The position numbers and the translations under genes are program-made. Source: Lamellibrachia columna (Eukaryota > Annelida > Polychaeta > Sabellida > Siboglinidae). From it: a DNA stretch of 64,000 nucleotides. Shown here piece after piece: positions 41,101 to 49,562 of this stretch (position 1 is its first letter; each line of letters begins with the position of its first letter). Under the pieces are notes generated by a model that searched no databases, was not told the DNA's origin, and saw only the letters and a program-made list of their open reading frames with translations. The DNA lies in NCBI GenBank assembly GCA_963662155.1, contig OY759265.1:61562024-61626023 (forward strand), given 5' to 3'.

Positions 41101-43026
41101 TAGCCAAAATGGCTAACAGTATACTACATTAGAGCTACCCCTAGGCTAGCGCTGGGCCTAAAATCTGTTTGGCTAAAGGTTAAAATTTTGTTTAGCCTTT
41201 TTTTAGCAGACACGAAGATGACAAAACGTCAAAACATGACATAAAATAATGTGTTAAGGCCTAATAAAAAATAAACTAGTTTCTTGTCCCCGCCCATTTC
41301 CTTTTTTGTCTGCACCTCCTTTTTTATTTACTATTGAAAAAGATTATTTAAAAAAGTTTTTTCAGTTCTATGAAGAAATCTTCTGTACGAAGTTCACTCG
41401 TTATTCATCATACAAGGTGTAGGGATGTATGTGCATTCTACAGTGTCTAAAATAAGATTCGAATGATGATGCCTTGCATTAAATAGTCTTTTAGCAGACT
41501 CATTTACATAATCCCAGTCTCAGTCAGTAAAAATGCATGTGATGTATACTAATGAAACCATGGCAAAACTTGCACATGACATTCATAAATATATTCAACA
41601 TTGCGTTTGCTTCTTTCTAGTCAATTTAAGTAGTTCCGATGTAACAGGTATGTGCCATATTACATAAATGTTTCTATTCATCTGCCATTCCCACTAAAAG
41701 GTAATTTATTTGATAATGGAATGGCAGCCTACATAGTAATATACATCACTGACATGTTCCATATTGCATCAAAAAAACTACAGCTTATCAACCACAGTGA
41801 GCATCTAAGACATGGCGGCCATCTTCGAAACTAATAAAAAAGTTCATAAATAGTAAATAATAAGGGCCTCCCTCTAACTTAAGAAGTATGGACGAGAAAC
41901 TAGTTTCTTTTTTACTAGGCCTAATATACGATATTTTATATAAACATATATATGGTCACAAGAAAACATAACACCAATATAAATTAATATAACGTTTAAT
42001 TATAAATATAATACAAGAAAATCGAGCAAACACTGCAAATCTCCAACACTGAGAACGTCACCATGATACAAGTCCACCACCACTACTCTGGTCTCGGCAA
42101 CAGTGTCCACTCGTTTCACTAAACCAGTGAATCCGGGACACTGCTCCTTCACCGTACTGATCTTGAAGGCTTCCTCGTATGAAAACATTCTTAACTGTCG
42201 TGAGACAATGCTTCGCTTGCGTCTACACGGTCCGTATATGGGCGATAATCGCCAGCTTCGCGTGATCGTTCGCAGTGACCCAGTCCATCTGTCTCTAGCA
42301 ATTCAGCAGTACGTCAACCTCCAGTGGTCGGCAGATATCTAGTGTTTTGCCACATCTTCTTGGGCTTGGCGCAGTCCTTCCCGGTAACAAACACGTTCTT
42401 TGCTTTCGCATGCATGCAAACTTTGCAGTGAAAGACGTGGTTTTTGCTATCGTGAATAACCCATGCAAAACTTACGAACATGTCCGCCTTCATCAAACGT
42501 GGCTGCGTCATTTTCTTTCGTTTCTTTCCGCGATCATCGCACGCCGAAGTACATTTACGAATCATTTTAACCGATAGCAAATCTGACACATTCTACAGCA
42601 GGTGTCACCTGCTGTAGAATGTGTCAGACTGATCATTGGCTCCTTTTGTTGGGTAGACTATTTGGCTAACAAGGGATGTCGCACCTCACTTCCGGTAACA
42701 TTGTCGCGTTACCGTATGCGGTTTGATGTGTTTTCTGTGCGTACAGTCGTTAACGTACCTCTTTTTATAAGAAATCCATGTTTTTAATGACAAGTAGGTA
42801 TAGTAAAAGTTTATTCATTGGGACATTTGTGTAAGGTCATAGTATTCGGATTACGCATCGCAACGCCGAGATACGGGTATTGAAAGGTGAGTGGGGTCAT
42901 TCCTAGTTGCATACCCTTTTATATATATATATTAGTTACAGGGGCTCAAGCTGATTCAGTTGCCCGTGGTACAAACCATTTCCGCGGGATGTACATGTCG
43001 ACGTATTCTCCACCCTCGTTCTGCAT
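35110..43026 (-). CDS. RPS21: Ribosomal protein eS21 (RPS21), complete, 83 aa
   Basis: Five coding exons: complement(42977-43026), (37579-37642), (35855-35926), (35480-35535), (35110-35119). Every junction agrees in phase and yields exactly 83 residues, the human length. In order: MQNEGGEYVDMYIPRK; C then SASNRIIQAKDHASIQINIA and E; VDPTTGRMTGQNKTYAICGA then IRRM; GESDDCIIGLAKRDGIIA; KNF. These are the conserved blocks of eS21, a small-subunit protein of the 40S ribosome. The last coding exon is only 10 nt (gaacttctga after gtgttgtag) and supplies KNF; reading through the previous donor would instead end the protein at AK. Donors of the first two coding exons are weak (gtttgt, gtttga). The 5.3 kb intron after the first coding exon holds a TIR element; the next intron holds a MITE and a SINE. 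Confidence 0.96.
36462..36923. mobile_element. MITE family M1, copy 2 (about 462 bp)
   Basis: Aligned with copy 1 at 2011-2620 throughout, with several internal deletions. Ends: gaaacaaaagtcatg at the left, and catgatctttgtttcgcttc at the right. It lies in an RPS21 intron. Confidence 0.75.
37066..37385 (+). mobile_element. tRNA-derived SINE, family B
   Basis: The head is strongly tRNA-like: an A box (gtggcctagtggttaaggtg), then gagttcaaggccc as B box. The middle domain (gcttaggcaatttcgttta, then ttgcctcaatccactcagct) is shared with SINE A at 6830. The 3' part (gatggactagtgtcccgtcc and onward) differs from family A and ends in a tttacctttacctacc repeat. This is a modular SINE, same core with another LINE-derived tail. 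It lies in an RPS21 intron. Confidence 0.85.
37643..39165. other. RPS21 intron DNA
   Basis: No exon or mobile element recognised. Two related segments at about 38437 and 38602 share the word agcggtcagaaaac and may be a weak duplication. Confidence 0.35.
39166..40425. mobile_element. TIR DNA transposon remnant, 1.26 kb
   Basis: The inverted termini are about 40-49 bp long. The left end reads acatatgtgatgcgccacgc then caaaaccaggcgcttctcg. The reverse complement of the right end reads acatatgtgatgccacacgc then caaaaccaggcttttctcg. Interior plus-strand frames at 39172-39540 and 39592-39861 may be leftovers of a transposase gene. No catalytic motif is seen, so it is probably non-autonomous. It sits in the 5.3 kb RPS21 intron. 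No clear target duplication. Confidence 0.75.
39592..39861 (+). CDS. ORF inside the TIR element (89 aa), function unknown
   Basis: ATG to TAG frame. The C-terminal half, from a second ATG at 39718, has a codon-like composition (MNCTTASKEAYLATEL, then EDSNLAAVIEDYFEG). I cannot assign it. It may be the first exon of the element's transposase or a captured fragment. Confidence 0.25.
   Translation: MEVAKRSLIGRKRKRACAVGLFTHSFRLCSPVSPAVFVFDSLMNCTTASKEAYLATELDRARGCNLEDSNLAAVIEDYFEGRVEPVKVA
40426..41999. other. RPS21 intron, with a small 29-bp array
   Basis: Apart from the 29-bp array at 40577-40693, this is AT-rich intronic DNA. A segment near 40880-41080 (ttaaa.aaaactggctaaag) is present twice, about 180 bp apart. 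Confidence 0.35.
40577..40693. repeat. 29-bp minisatellite, 4 copies
   Basis: The unit is gtgtgtaatgacaatggtgt followed by tacgttgaa. Four copies, one with acatt instead of acgtt. Confidence 0.95.
42314..42565 (-). CDS. Possible TTF/BED-type zinc-finger fragment (transposon-related)
   Basis: From ATG 42565 the minus-strand frame reads a lysine-rich start, then FVSFAWVIHDSKNHVFHCKV with CxxC spacing (FHCKVCMH), then NVFVTGKDCAKPKKMW. An aromatic-W/V(I/V)xD start, CxVC and N-x-F-(V/T)-x-G is the layout of TTF-like zinc fingers found in hAT-related proteins. The expected final His pair is not clear, and the frame stops after 84 residues. It lies inside the RPS21 intron. Probably a remnant. Confidence 0.35.
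   Translation of the reverse strand: MIRKCTSACDDRGKKRKKMTQPRLMKADMFVSFAWVIHDSKNHVFHCKVCMHAKAKNVFVTGKDCAKPKKMWQNTRYLPTTGG
42582..42628. repeat. Perfect 23-bp inverted repeat with a 1-bp centre
   Basis: The left arm (42582-42604, starting tctgacacattctacagc) and the right arm (42606-42628) are exact reverse complements around t42605. It overlaps the upstream edge of the zinc-finger-like ORF. Confidence 0.95.
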
Positions 43027-43041
43027 CTTGCGTCGAATTTA

Positions 43042-43186
43042 CTGACCTGAAAGAAAGCATGTTACATACGTATTCAATATTTCATCAATATATGGTAATA
43101 ATGTTGGATATATGACGAATAATGAGCTTAATTCTTAAGCACGTGTCAACCCACCACAGATTAAAATATGGCCGAGCAGGAAAAGG
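43042..43186 (-). other. RPS21: RPS21 5'UTR: exon 1 and start of exon 2
   Basis: The ATG at 43026 is preceded by an acceptor (gctttctttcag, ending at 43047). A short non-coding exon 1 probably covers 43155-43186 and ends at a gtgggt donor. It starts with a pyrimidine run (ccttttcctg), the 5'TOP signature of translation-machinery mRNAs, and contains ggccatatttt, a YY1-like site as often seen in the leader of ribosomal protein genes. Confidence 0.7.
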
Positions 43187-43190
43187 ACGA

Positions 43191-43203
43191 TTTCCCACAA
43201 TGC
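43191..43203 (-). promoter_or_regulatory. ZNF143/Staf-like site at the RPS21 promoter
   Basis: The + strand reads tttcccacaatgc, which fits the core TTCCCAnAATGC of ZNF143/Staf-type sites. It lies directly upstream of the inferred TOP start (about 43186). Activity is inferred from the motif and its position. Confidence 0.55.
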
Positions 43204-43344
43204 TTCGAGGGAAGAGTGCGTGCTGCCATCTACCAAAAGGATTTAAACTAACATTAATTATGTCGCCTTTTTGTCGGCAGATGGCGGGAGAATGAGCGAA
43301 CAAACCCGTGCCCCCAACTCGTACGCGATCCAACTCGCGCCATT

Positions 43345-44185
43345 ATTATTATTATTATTATTTTTTATTATTAAGTTTTCTGATGATATACTACAACATG
43401 ATTTAAGTATCCTAGAACAATGGAGCGACAAATGGTTACTAAAATTCCACCCAGACAAATGTAAACACATGGAAATTTGAAAAAATAATCTAGGTGAAAA
43501 TTAATATTTCATGACAAGCAGTAATGTGAAACATTCACTAGTCACCACAGATAAGCAAACTGACGTAGGTGTAATTATCGATTCAAAACTATTATTTGAT
43601 GATCACATAAACCAAGTGGTTAATAAAGCAACCAAAATTACAAAAATAATCCGAAGAACCTTCCAATTCCTAGACACACACACTTTCTTGCCTCTATATA
43701 AGACAGTGGTTAGATATCACCTAGATTCCGACATATATAGCAGTATATGTTATCCATATAAGATGAAACATAAAATAGCAATAGAAAACGTCCAGAGAAG
43801 AGCCACAAAAGAACTACATGGGATGAGGGACTTATCATATATAGAAAGACTAAAATTATTGAAGCTACCCACACTAGCATGTCCAAGAGGAGACATGATA
43901 AAAATTAAGTCTACAAAATAATGTATGAACTGTACCATAATGAATCCGCTCCAAACTTCCTTAAATGGGAGAGAGGATATGTCACTAAGATCAGGCAATA
44001 GAGGACACTCTCTTTAATTGTATACACAAAGAGCAAAAATAAATCTAAGAAAAAACGCATTCCCCTCTTAGAGTGGCTGAACCATGGAATAGTCTACCTA
44101 ATCATTAATATAAGCTAGATCGATAAACTCATTTAAAAATCGTCTAGACAAATTCTGGTCTACCCAGGTGATATTTTATTACTAT
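43345..44185 (+). pseudogene. Decayed LINE ORF2 3' fragment
   Basis: After a (TTA)n run, plus-strand frames show FSDDILQHDLSILEQWSDKW with CKHMEI (43375-43480; the DD of the RT active site), then, after a frame break, DVGVIIDSKLLFDDHI, IENVQRRATKEL and RDLSYIERLKLLKLP (43571-43870). Further broken pieces run to about 44185. It is related to the C-terminal half of the intact CR1 next door, but from a divergent subfamily. Truncated at its 5' end and dead. Confidence 0.9.
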
Positions 44186-44236
44186 GAAGCTCCATTTATA
44201 CTCTTGTGTGACGCAAGTCTAATTTCGTGAACTCAG

Positions 44237-44266
44237 AACAAGATTTAACAAGATTTAACAAGATTT
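44237..44266 (-). repeat. 3' terminal microsatellite of the CR1 element
   Basis: Three copies of the 10-bp unit aacaagattt (minus strand aaatcttgtt) end the element. CR1/L2-type LINEs end in short tandem repeats rather than poly(A). Confidence 0.8.
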
Positions 44267-44341
44267 GCCATCCAAGCCAAAGGCCCAGATGGCAAGTGGA
44301 CAAGGAAGCCATTGGCTTATCGAGAGTCCAACAATGTTCAC

Positions 44342-47221
44342 CTACTTATAACCCGCCCTCCTGATATATGTGTCAACCTTGTTTTTAAACATATTCACGC
44401 TGCTAGCAGTTACACAATCTGTAGACAGTTTGTTCCATTCATTTATTGTCCTCTGTGAGAACGAGTGCTTCCTGATGTCCAATCTACATTGATCCTTTAC
44501 TAATTTTACCTCATGTCCTCTAGTTCTGCTATCCTTCTTGAGTGAGAAAAACATATTTCTATCAATATTTTCATACCCATTCAATATCTTAAAAACTTCA
44601 ATCTGATCTCCTCTTAACCTCCTTGTCTCTAGAGTTGTTAAACCACATTCTTTCAGGCGTTCTTCATAACTAAGGTCTCTAAGTTCTGGAATCATTTTAG
44701 TTGCTCTCCTTTGTATGCGTTCAAGCGTATCTATATCCTTCTTACGATATGGTCTCCATGCTTGTATACAGTATTCTAAATGAGGTCTAACTATTGCTTT
44801 ATAAAGAGGTATAATTAACTTTTTTCCCTTATATGTTATGTTTCTTCTAATCAATCCAAGAATTTGATTACCCTTTGAAGCTGCAATACCACACTGCTCT
44901 GAAACTTTCATATCAGCGCTTATTGTAACTCCTAAGTCCTTTTCTTTTACAGTAGTACCAAGAACAGTAGCTCCCATTTTATAGTTTACATTCAAGTTCC
45001 CATGTCCTGTATGTAGGCATTTACATTTCCCAAAATTGAACAGCATCTGCCATTTCTCAGACCATTTCACTAATCTGTCTAGATCGTTTTGTAAATGTTG
45101 TTTATCACCATCAGTATTAACCTTTCTAAACAGTTTTGTGTCGTCCGCAAATTTCAGTACGTTACTTGTTATACTCTCGTCCAAGTCATTGATATAAATT
45201 AAGAATAATATAGGTCCTAATACTGATCCTTGAGGTACCCCACTCAAAACCGATTTCCAATTTGAAACTTCGCCATCTACTACAACTCGTTGTCTTCTGT
45301 CAGTCAGCCATTGTTCTATCCAGTCAGTTATGCTATCCCCGATACCATGGGCTTTTAATTTAAGTAGCAATCTTTGATGTGGCACTTTGTCAAAAGCTTT
45401 CTGAAAATCTAAGTAGATAATATCTACTGGCGATCCCATGTCTATCCACTTAGTGATTTCTTCCAAAAAACATAACATATTTGTTAAGCATGACCTCGCT
45501 TTAAGGAATCCATGTTGAGATGAATTTAATAATTTATGCTTAACGAGGAAGTCCACCATATGGTCTTTAATTAACCTTTCTAATAATTTACAAATCACTG
45601 ACGTTAAACTCACTGGTCTGTAATTCTCTGACTTATTTCTCGAACCCTTTTTAAATAATGGTATGATGTTTGCTTCTTTCCATTCAAACGGAACAACTCC
45701 CTCTTTTAATGACAAGTTGAATACTCTTGCAAGTGGTATACTGATTTGATCTACTGTTTCCATTAGTAATTTTGGAGGAATCCCATCCACTCCCGGTGAT
45801 TTGTTATCCTTCATTGCCTTTATTTTCCTAGCTACCAATTCTGGAGTTACAACTAACGGTCCTAAATAGTCAGATTTAGCCCCCTGAAATTTAGCATCAG
45901 CAACTGGTAATGAACTAATATCTTCTTTTGTAAACACTGAACTGAAGTAACCATTTAGGTCTTCCGCCATTAAAAACCCCTGTGATATTATATTTCCAGC
46001 ACTGTCTTCTAGAGGTCCAACCTTGTCTTGTACGTTTTGTTTACTCCTGACATATGCATAAAAACTCTTGCTGTCAGTTTTTATGTTACATGCCAGTTTT
46101 TGCTCATAGCTTCTTTTAGATTGTCTGATTTCAGTTGTAGCTGCATTAAGTGCCTCTTTGTATTTTGCATAGTCTTCTTCCTTTCTGGTACGCCTATAAA
46201 CCCTCCACATAGTTTGTTTTAGCATTATTTTTCTAATTGCCTCTTTTGACAAGTGTTTCTTTCTACACCGTTTTCCTTGTTTTCGGAAGGGAACAAATTT
46301 ATCAATGATACTCTCAATTTCATATTTTAGAATATTCCAACATTCAATTGCAGTCTTATCCATCAGCATGTTATTCCAATCTAGCTGTGCTAAGTATTTT
46401 CTCATATCTTTGTAGTTACCTTTGTGGAAGTTTCTCTTGTACGTTTTCTTATTTTTACTTTCTGATTTTACATTGATGTCAAAATGTATTTGATTATGGT
46501 CACTATTACCCAATGGTTCAAATATTTTTACATTGTCCACTAATTCTTGTTGTGATGACAAAACTATATCTAATACATTTTCTCCCCTGGTTGGTTCTAG
46601 TACGTGCTGAGTAAGAAAGCTATCCTGGATTAAACATAGAAATTGTTGATCCTCAATCCCTGTGCTCTCTAGAGAATTCCATTGTATGTGTCCATGGTTA
46701 AAATCTCCCATTATGATACATTCCCCTTTACTAACTTCCTTTATAGCGTTTTTTATTTTTGTGTTGTCCTCTTCGTTTATGTTTGGACTTCGGTAAACTA
46801 ATCCAATAGTTAATTTTGAATTTCCTGAAACAATTTTGCACCAAACAGCTTCATCGCAATCTGCTTCCCTTTCTAGTTTTATTTCATAAGCCTGAATAGA
46901 TTCTTTAACATATAAAATAACTCCCCCGCCCCTTCTTCCTATTCGATCTTTCCTAAACATTACGTATCCTGTCAGTCCTAATTCAGCATCTGTTATATCT
47001 ATGTTAGCCCATGATTCAGTTATACCAATTATGTGAGGGTCAATATCTTCTACCATAATGTTTAATTCGTTTTTCTTATTTACTATGCTCCTTGCATTTA
47101 AACATACGCATCTATAACCTTTTTCAGAGATGATTTTCGGATGATTTGATATTGGTTTATCTGTGCTAGTGGCCTCTTGTTCTGCTTGAGACACCTCTAG
47201 GTAACCCCCCTGCACTTCTAG
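44342..47221 (-). CDS. CR1-type LINE ORF2: endonuclease and reverse transcriptase
   Basis: Nicks the target and copies the element RNA into DNA. Numbering from the GTG at 47215 (957 codons): the APE-like endonuclease (about 35-245) shows NARS at 40-43, TESW 66-69, YRSP 141-144, GDFN 170-173 and SDH 238-240. The RT shows SPGVDGIPPKLL, NYRPVSL, DFQKAFDKVPH, GVPQGSVLGP (about 658) and FADD (about 688), the catalytic aspartates. The C-terminal region has YCIQAWRPY, RIQRRATK and RDLSYEERL. All key residues are present, and the length is normal for CR1. The frame has no ATG before residue 54, well inside the endonuclease. It is open from 47233, overlapping the end of ORF1 in the -1 frame, so translation by frameshifting or reinitiation is likely. 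The feature start is the first codon after the proposed slip. Confidence 0.95.
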   Translation of the reverse strand, partial: LEVQGGYLEVSQAEQEATSTDKPISNHPKIISEKGYRCVCLNARSIVNKKNELNIMVEDIDPHIIGITESWANIDITDAELGLTGYVMFRKDRIGRRGGGVILYVKESIQAYEIKLEREADCDEAVWCKIVSGNSKLTIGLVYRSPNINEEDNTKIKNAIKEVSKGECIIMGDFNHGHIQWNSLESTGIEDQQFLCLIQDSFLTQHVLEPTRGENVLDIVLSSQQELVDNVKIFEPLGNSDHNQIHFDINVKSESKNKKTYKRNFHKGNYKDMRKYLAQLDWNNMLMDKTAIECWNILKYEIESIIDKFVPFRKQGKRCRKKHLSKEAIRKIMLKQTMWRVYRRTRKEEDYAKYKEALNAATTEIRQSKRSYEQKLACNIKTDSKSFYAYVRSKQNVQDKVGPLEDSAGNIISQGFLMAEDLNGYFSSVFTKEDISSLPVADAKFQGAKSDYLGPLVVTPELVARKIKAMKDNKSPGVDGIPPKLLMETVDQISIPLARVFNLSLKEGVVPFEWKEANIIPLFKKGSRNKSENYRPVSLTSVICKLLERLIKDHMVDFLVKHKLLNSSQHGFLKARSCLTNMLCFLEEITKWIDMGSPVDIIYLDFQKAFDKVPHQRLLLKLKAHGIGDSITDWIEQWLTDRRQRVVVDGEVSNWKSVLSGVPQGSVLGPILFLIYINDLDESITSNVLKFADDTKLFRKVNTDGDKQHLQNDLDRLVKWSEKWQMLFNFGKCKCLHTGHGNLNVNYKMGATVLGTTVKEKDLGVTISADMKVSEQCGIAASKGNQILGLIRRNITYKGKKLIIPLYKAIVRPHLEYCIQAWRPYRKKDIDTLERIQRRATKMIPELRDLSYEERLKECGLTTLETRRLRGDQIEVFKILNGYENIDRNMFFSLKKDSRTRGHEVKLVKDQCRLDIRKHSFSQRTINEWNKLSTDCVTASSVNMFKNKVDTYIRRAGYK

Positions 47222-48501
47222 TTTAAAGAATGTTTACTTCCAAAAATATTTGTCATTGTACCCAAGTCGCTATCTACTGCTGCTGAAAGTTTGTCCGCGA
47301 ATACTGCCGCCCCCTTTCCACTTAAATGAAGCCCATCCTTCATGTACATATCAGCCCTCCCAACAAAACTTCCCCATAAATCCACAAATCCAACTTCCTC
47401 TTCCCTACACAGCCTCTGGACTAACATGTTAATTGCCATCCCCCGACAATTTCGATATTTATGACCCCTCCTGCCCATTACAGGTAAAATCCCTGACAGT
47501 ATTACCTGCTCAACCCGCGTCTGTTTTAGTGTTCTGACCAACTGCCTATATTTCCTAACTATGGCAGTTGTACCCTCCCTCTCTACGTTATTTGTCCCTA
47601 CATGTACTAAAACAGATCCACCCTTACCCGAGCCTACGATGTTTTTTACCCTCTCAGTTATCGCCTCTATTTTGGCTCCAGGCAAGCAGACCACCACATC
47701 ATCTCCCTTGTTTAAGACTCTGTCGGTCTTCCTAACTATCGAATCCCCCACAAACACCCTCGCTCTCTTCCTCACCCCCTCTATCACTGCTGCAGAATAA
47801 CTCTTCCTTTCGATCCCCTCCATCACATTCTGTCCTGACCCCTTCCCTTCCGTCTCCCCCACTCCCTTCTCCTTCCCTCCTGTCTCCCCTACTCCCCTCT
47901 CCTTCACTCCGGTTGTTTTCCCTCCCGTCTCCCCCACTCCCTTCTCCTTCCCTCCTGTCTCCGCTACTCCCCTCTCCTTCACTCCGGTTGTCTTCCCTCC
48001 CGTCTCCCCCACTCCCTTCTCCTTCCCTCCTGTCTCCGCTACTCCCCTCTCCTTCACCCCGGTTGTCTTCCCTCCCATCTCCTTCCCTCCTGTATCCCCT
48101 ACTCCCCTCTCCTTCACCCCGGTTGTCTTCCCTCCCGTTCCTTTCCTTCCCGTCTCCTTACGTCCTGTCTCCCTATGACCTGTCACCTTCCCTCCTGAGC
48201 TCTCCCTAGCATCTCTTGTGTCTTTCCCCACTTTATCGTCTACTGTTCCCTCACCGGAACTACCGGCACAACTCCCCTGTTCCCTTCCCACCATTGCCAC
48301 AACGAGCAGCCTCAGCTCTTCCAACTCCACCTCTAGTTCCTTCATCCTTGCGCATCCCCTACACTCAAAACTAAAACTATCTGCCTGGACCTCAGCCCAG
48401 GACTTCTCGCACCCAGACTTGACGAAATCTACCCAGTTACTACAACTGCCACAAATTAAGTGCCTTGTGGCCTTTAACTGCCGTTTGCACGGCGCCATCA
48501 T
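47218..48501 (-). CDS. CR1-type LINE ORF1: zinc-knuckle and SGNH/GDSL esterase (427 aa)
   Basis: Starts at ATG ATG (48501). The N-terminus holds a PHD-like cysteine cluster (C17, C20, C31, C47, C50). Then follow a leucine-rich stretch (KELEVELEELRLLVVAM) that may oligomerise, and a charged linker with three tandem copies of a 25-residue Gly/Lys/Thr/Glu unit. The last 185 residues form an SGNH hydrolase domain: VFVGDSIVRK (block I, Ser in GDS), HVGTNN (block III, Asn) and DGLHLSGKG (block V, Asp-x-x-His). PHD plus esterase is the known ORF1 layout of CR1 elements. ORF1 proteins of LINEs bind the element RNA; the esterase role is not well understood. It ends ...TCT TTA AAC TAG, directly before ORF2. 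Confidence 0.95.
   Translation of the reverse strand: MMAPCKRQLKATRHLICGSCSNWVDFVKSGCEKSWAEVQADSFSFECRGCARMKELEVELEELRLLVVAMVGREQGSCAGSSGEGTVDDKVGKDTRDARESSGGKVTGHRETGRKETGRKGTGGKTTGVKERGVGDTGGKEMGGKTTGVKERGVAETGGKEKGVGETGGKTTGVKERGVAETGGKEKGVGETGGKTTGVKERGVGETGGKEKGVGETEGKGSGQNVMEGIERKSYSAAVIEGVRKRARVFVGDSIVRKTDRVLNKGDDVVVCLPGAKIEAITERVKNIVGSGKGGSVLVHVGTNNVEREGTTAIVRKYRQLVRTLKQTRVEQVILSGILPVMGRRGHKYRNCRGMAINMLVQRLCREEEVGFVDLWGSFVGRADMYMKDGLHLSGKGAAVFADKLSAAVDSDLGTMTNIFGSKHSLN
47221..47227 (-). promoter_or_regulatory. Candidate -1 ribosomal frameshift site (T TTA AAC)
   Basis: The last two sense codons of ORF1 are TTA AAC, preceded by T and followed by TAG. This is a perfect X XXY YYZ heptamer in the zero frame. 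Slipping one base back continues as CTA GAA GTG CAG, which is the ORF2 frame. A G-rich stretch (agggggg) starts 8 nt after the heptamer. I did not identify a clear stem-loop or pseudoknot by eye. Confidence 0.5.
47860..48150. repeat. 75-bp coding tandem repeat inside CR1 ORF1
   Basis: Three copies encode a 25-residue unit (TTGVKERGVAETGGKEKGVG plus ETGGK). Pyrimidine-rich on the + strand. In-frame, so the repeat number can vary without breaking ORF1. Confidence 0.9.
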
Positions 48502-48540
48502 ACAATTTAGTTTTAATTAGTTTGCTACGTTAGCCTTGAA

Positions 48541-49190
48541 TAAGGCTGTTTTTGTGATCAAAAGAACACTTTAGGCTAAAAATCCTGCCACCTAGCGAAT
48601 ACGGAGAACACTGTGTAACAAAACAACGAAGTCAGTGTGTACTAATTTACGCTAAAATCCTGCTGTTAATTCCTTTTTACCGAAAACGTTGACTACCACT
48701 ATGTCAGATATTACCTTATGTATGTAATTTAAGTAAATAAATCACTTTATCTTATATATATATTAGCTAATGTAAACGATAGCTCGATGCACGGGTTGAA
48801 TGACCTGTAAACAAACTCCCTTTTATCACTCGTTGAGTTTGAATCCGGGAAAAAAAAATACTACCTCTGTTAACAACAACGGTTTCTTAATATATGTCTA
48901 CAAGAAGTTGGTGAACAATATATGTATAATACTAATACTTATTCTAACCAATATTCACTGTTACTGACTATTCACTATGTTATCTAAATTTTCGAATTGT
49001 AAACACCCCTATTAACGCTCGCTGAATTCCCTGACAGAATCCGAAACTAACTTACTCTAAAATACTCCCTCTGACTAATAATTAACAAAACCTGTTTCCT
49101 AATATATGTCTACAATACGTTTGTGTATAATATATATGCAATAGTAATACTTATTCTATTTGATATTCCACGTATTTCTGTAAATGATCT
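48541..49190. repeat. CR1 5' flank with two diverged copies of about 211 bp
   Basis: The segment around 48882 (gtttcttaatatatgtctac) recurs at 49093 (gtttcctaatatatgtctac), and flanking sequence aligns over about 200 bp. Tandem monomers in this position resemble promoter repeats of LINE 5'UTRs, but membership in the element is not shown. Confidence 0.55.
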
Positions 49191-49235
49191 ACACCAAATT
49201 CAAGTCGCTGCACCAAGTCCAAGTAGCCGGAAGTC

Positions 49236-49562
49236 AAGGTGCTATTCTCTTGTACCACAGAACGTGTCTATTCTTGTCAGTATCTTACTGTTGCCACTTA
49301 TGGGGCCACAACAATATTTTGCCTAATGATTGAGCAGTACAACTAACTGGTGCAATAATAATAATAATAAGAAGAAGAACGAGATAGTAATGATTCAACG
49401 TACTGCATAACATCGAAAAGTATTATTATTCTTTCAAAGGCCCTAAATTATTATGTACATCATTACAAACAAAACGTTCTATGACACAATTGATAAATCG
49501 TGTTCTTCCATTGGGCACAGGTTAACAAAACTAAATGGAAGGTGCTATTCTCTTGTACCACA
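49236..49562. repeat. 24-bp exact direct repeat flanking about 280 bp
   Basis: The word aaggtgctattctcttgtac plus caca occurs at 49236-49259 and 49539-49562. The DNA between includes (ATA)n(AGA)n. Confidence 0.9.

Larger units (their letters stand above)
44237..48540 (-). mobile_element. Apparently intact CR1-type non-LTR retrotransposon
   Basis: Contains ORF1 (zinc-knuckle plus SGNH esterase), ORF2 (APE endonuclease plus reverse transcriptase), a 3' region of about 100 bp, and a 3' microsatellite. No stop or frameshift breaks either ORF, so it may be young or active. The 5' border is not clear; the 5'UTR may extend to about 49.2 kb, where two diverged tandem copies of about 211 bp occur. 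It separates the divergent RPS21 and ankyrin gene starts. Confidence 0.93.

Noticed and set aside
42000..42188. 62-codon minus-strand ORF inside the RPS21 intron
   Set aside because: Reads fairly well as protein but has no recognised domain and no continuation to the zinc-finger-like frame 130 bp upstream in a consistent frame. Left out as a gene.
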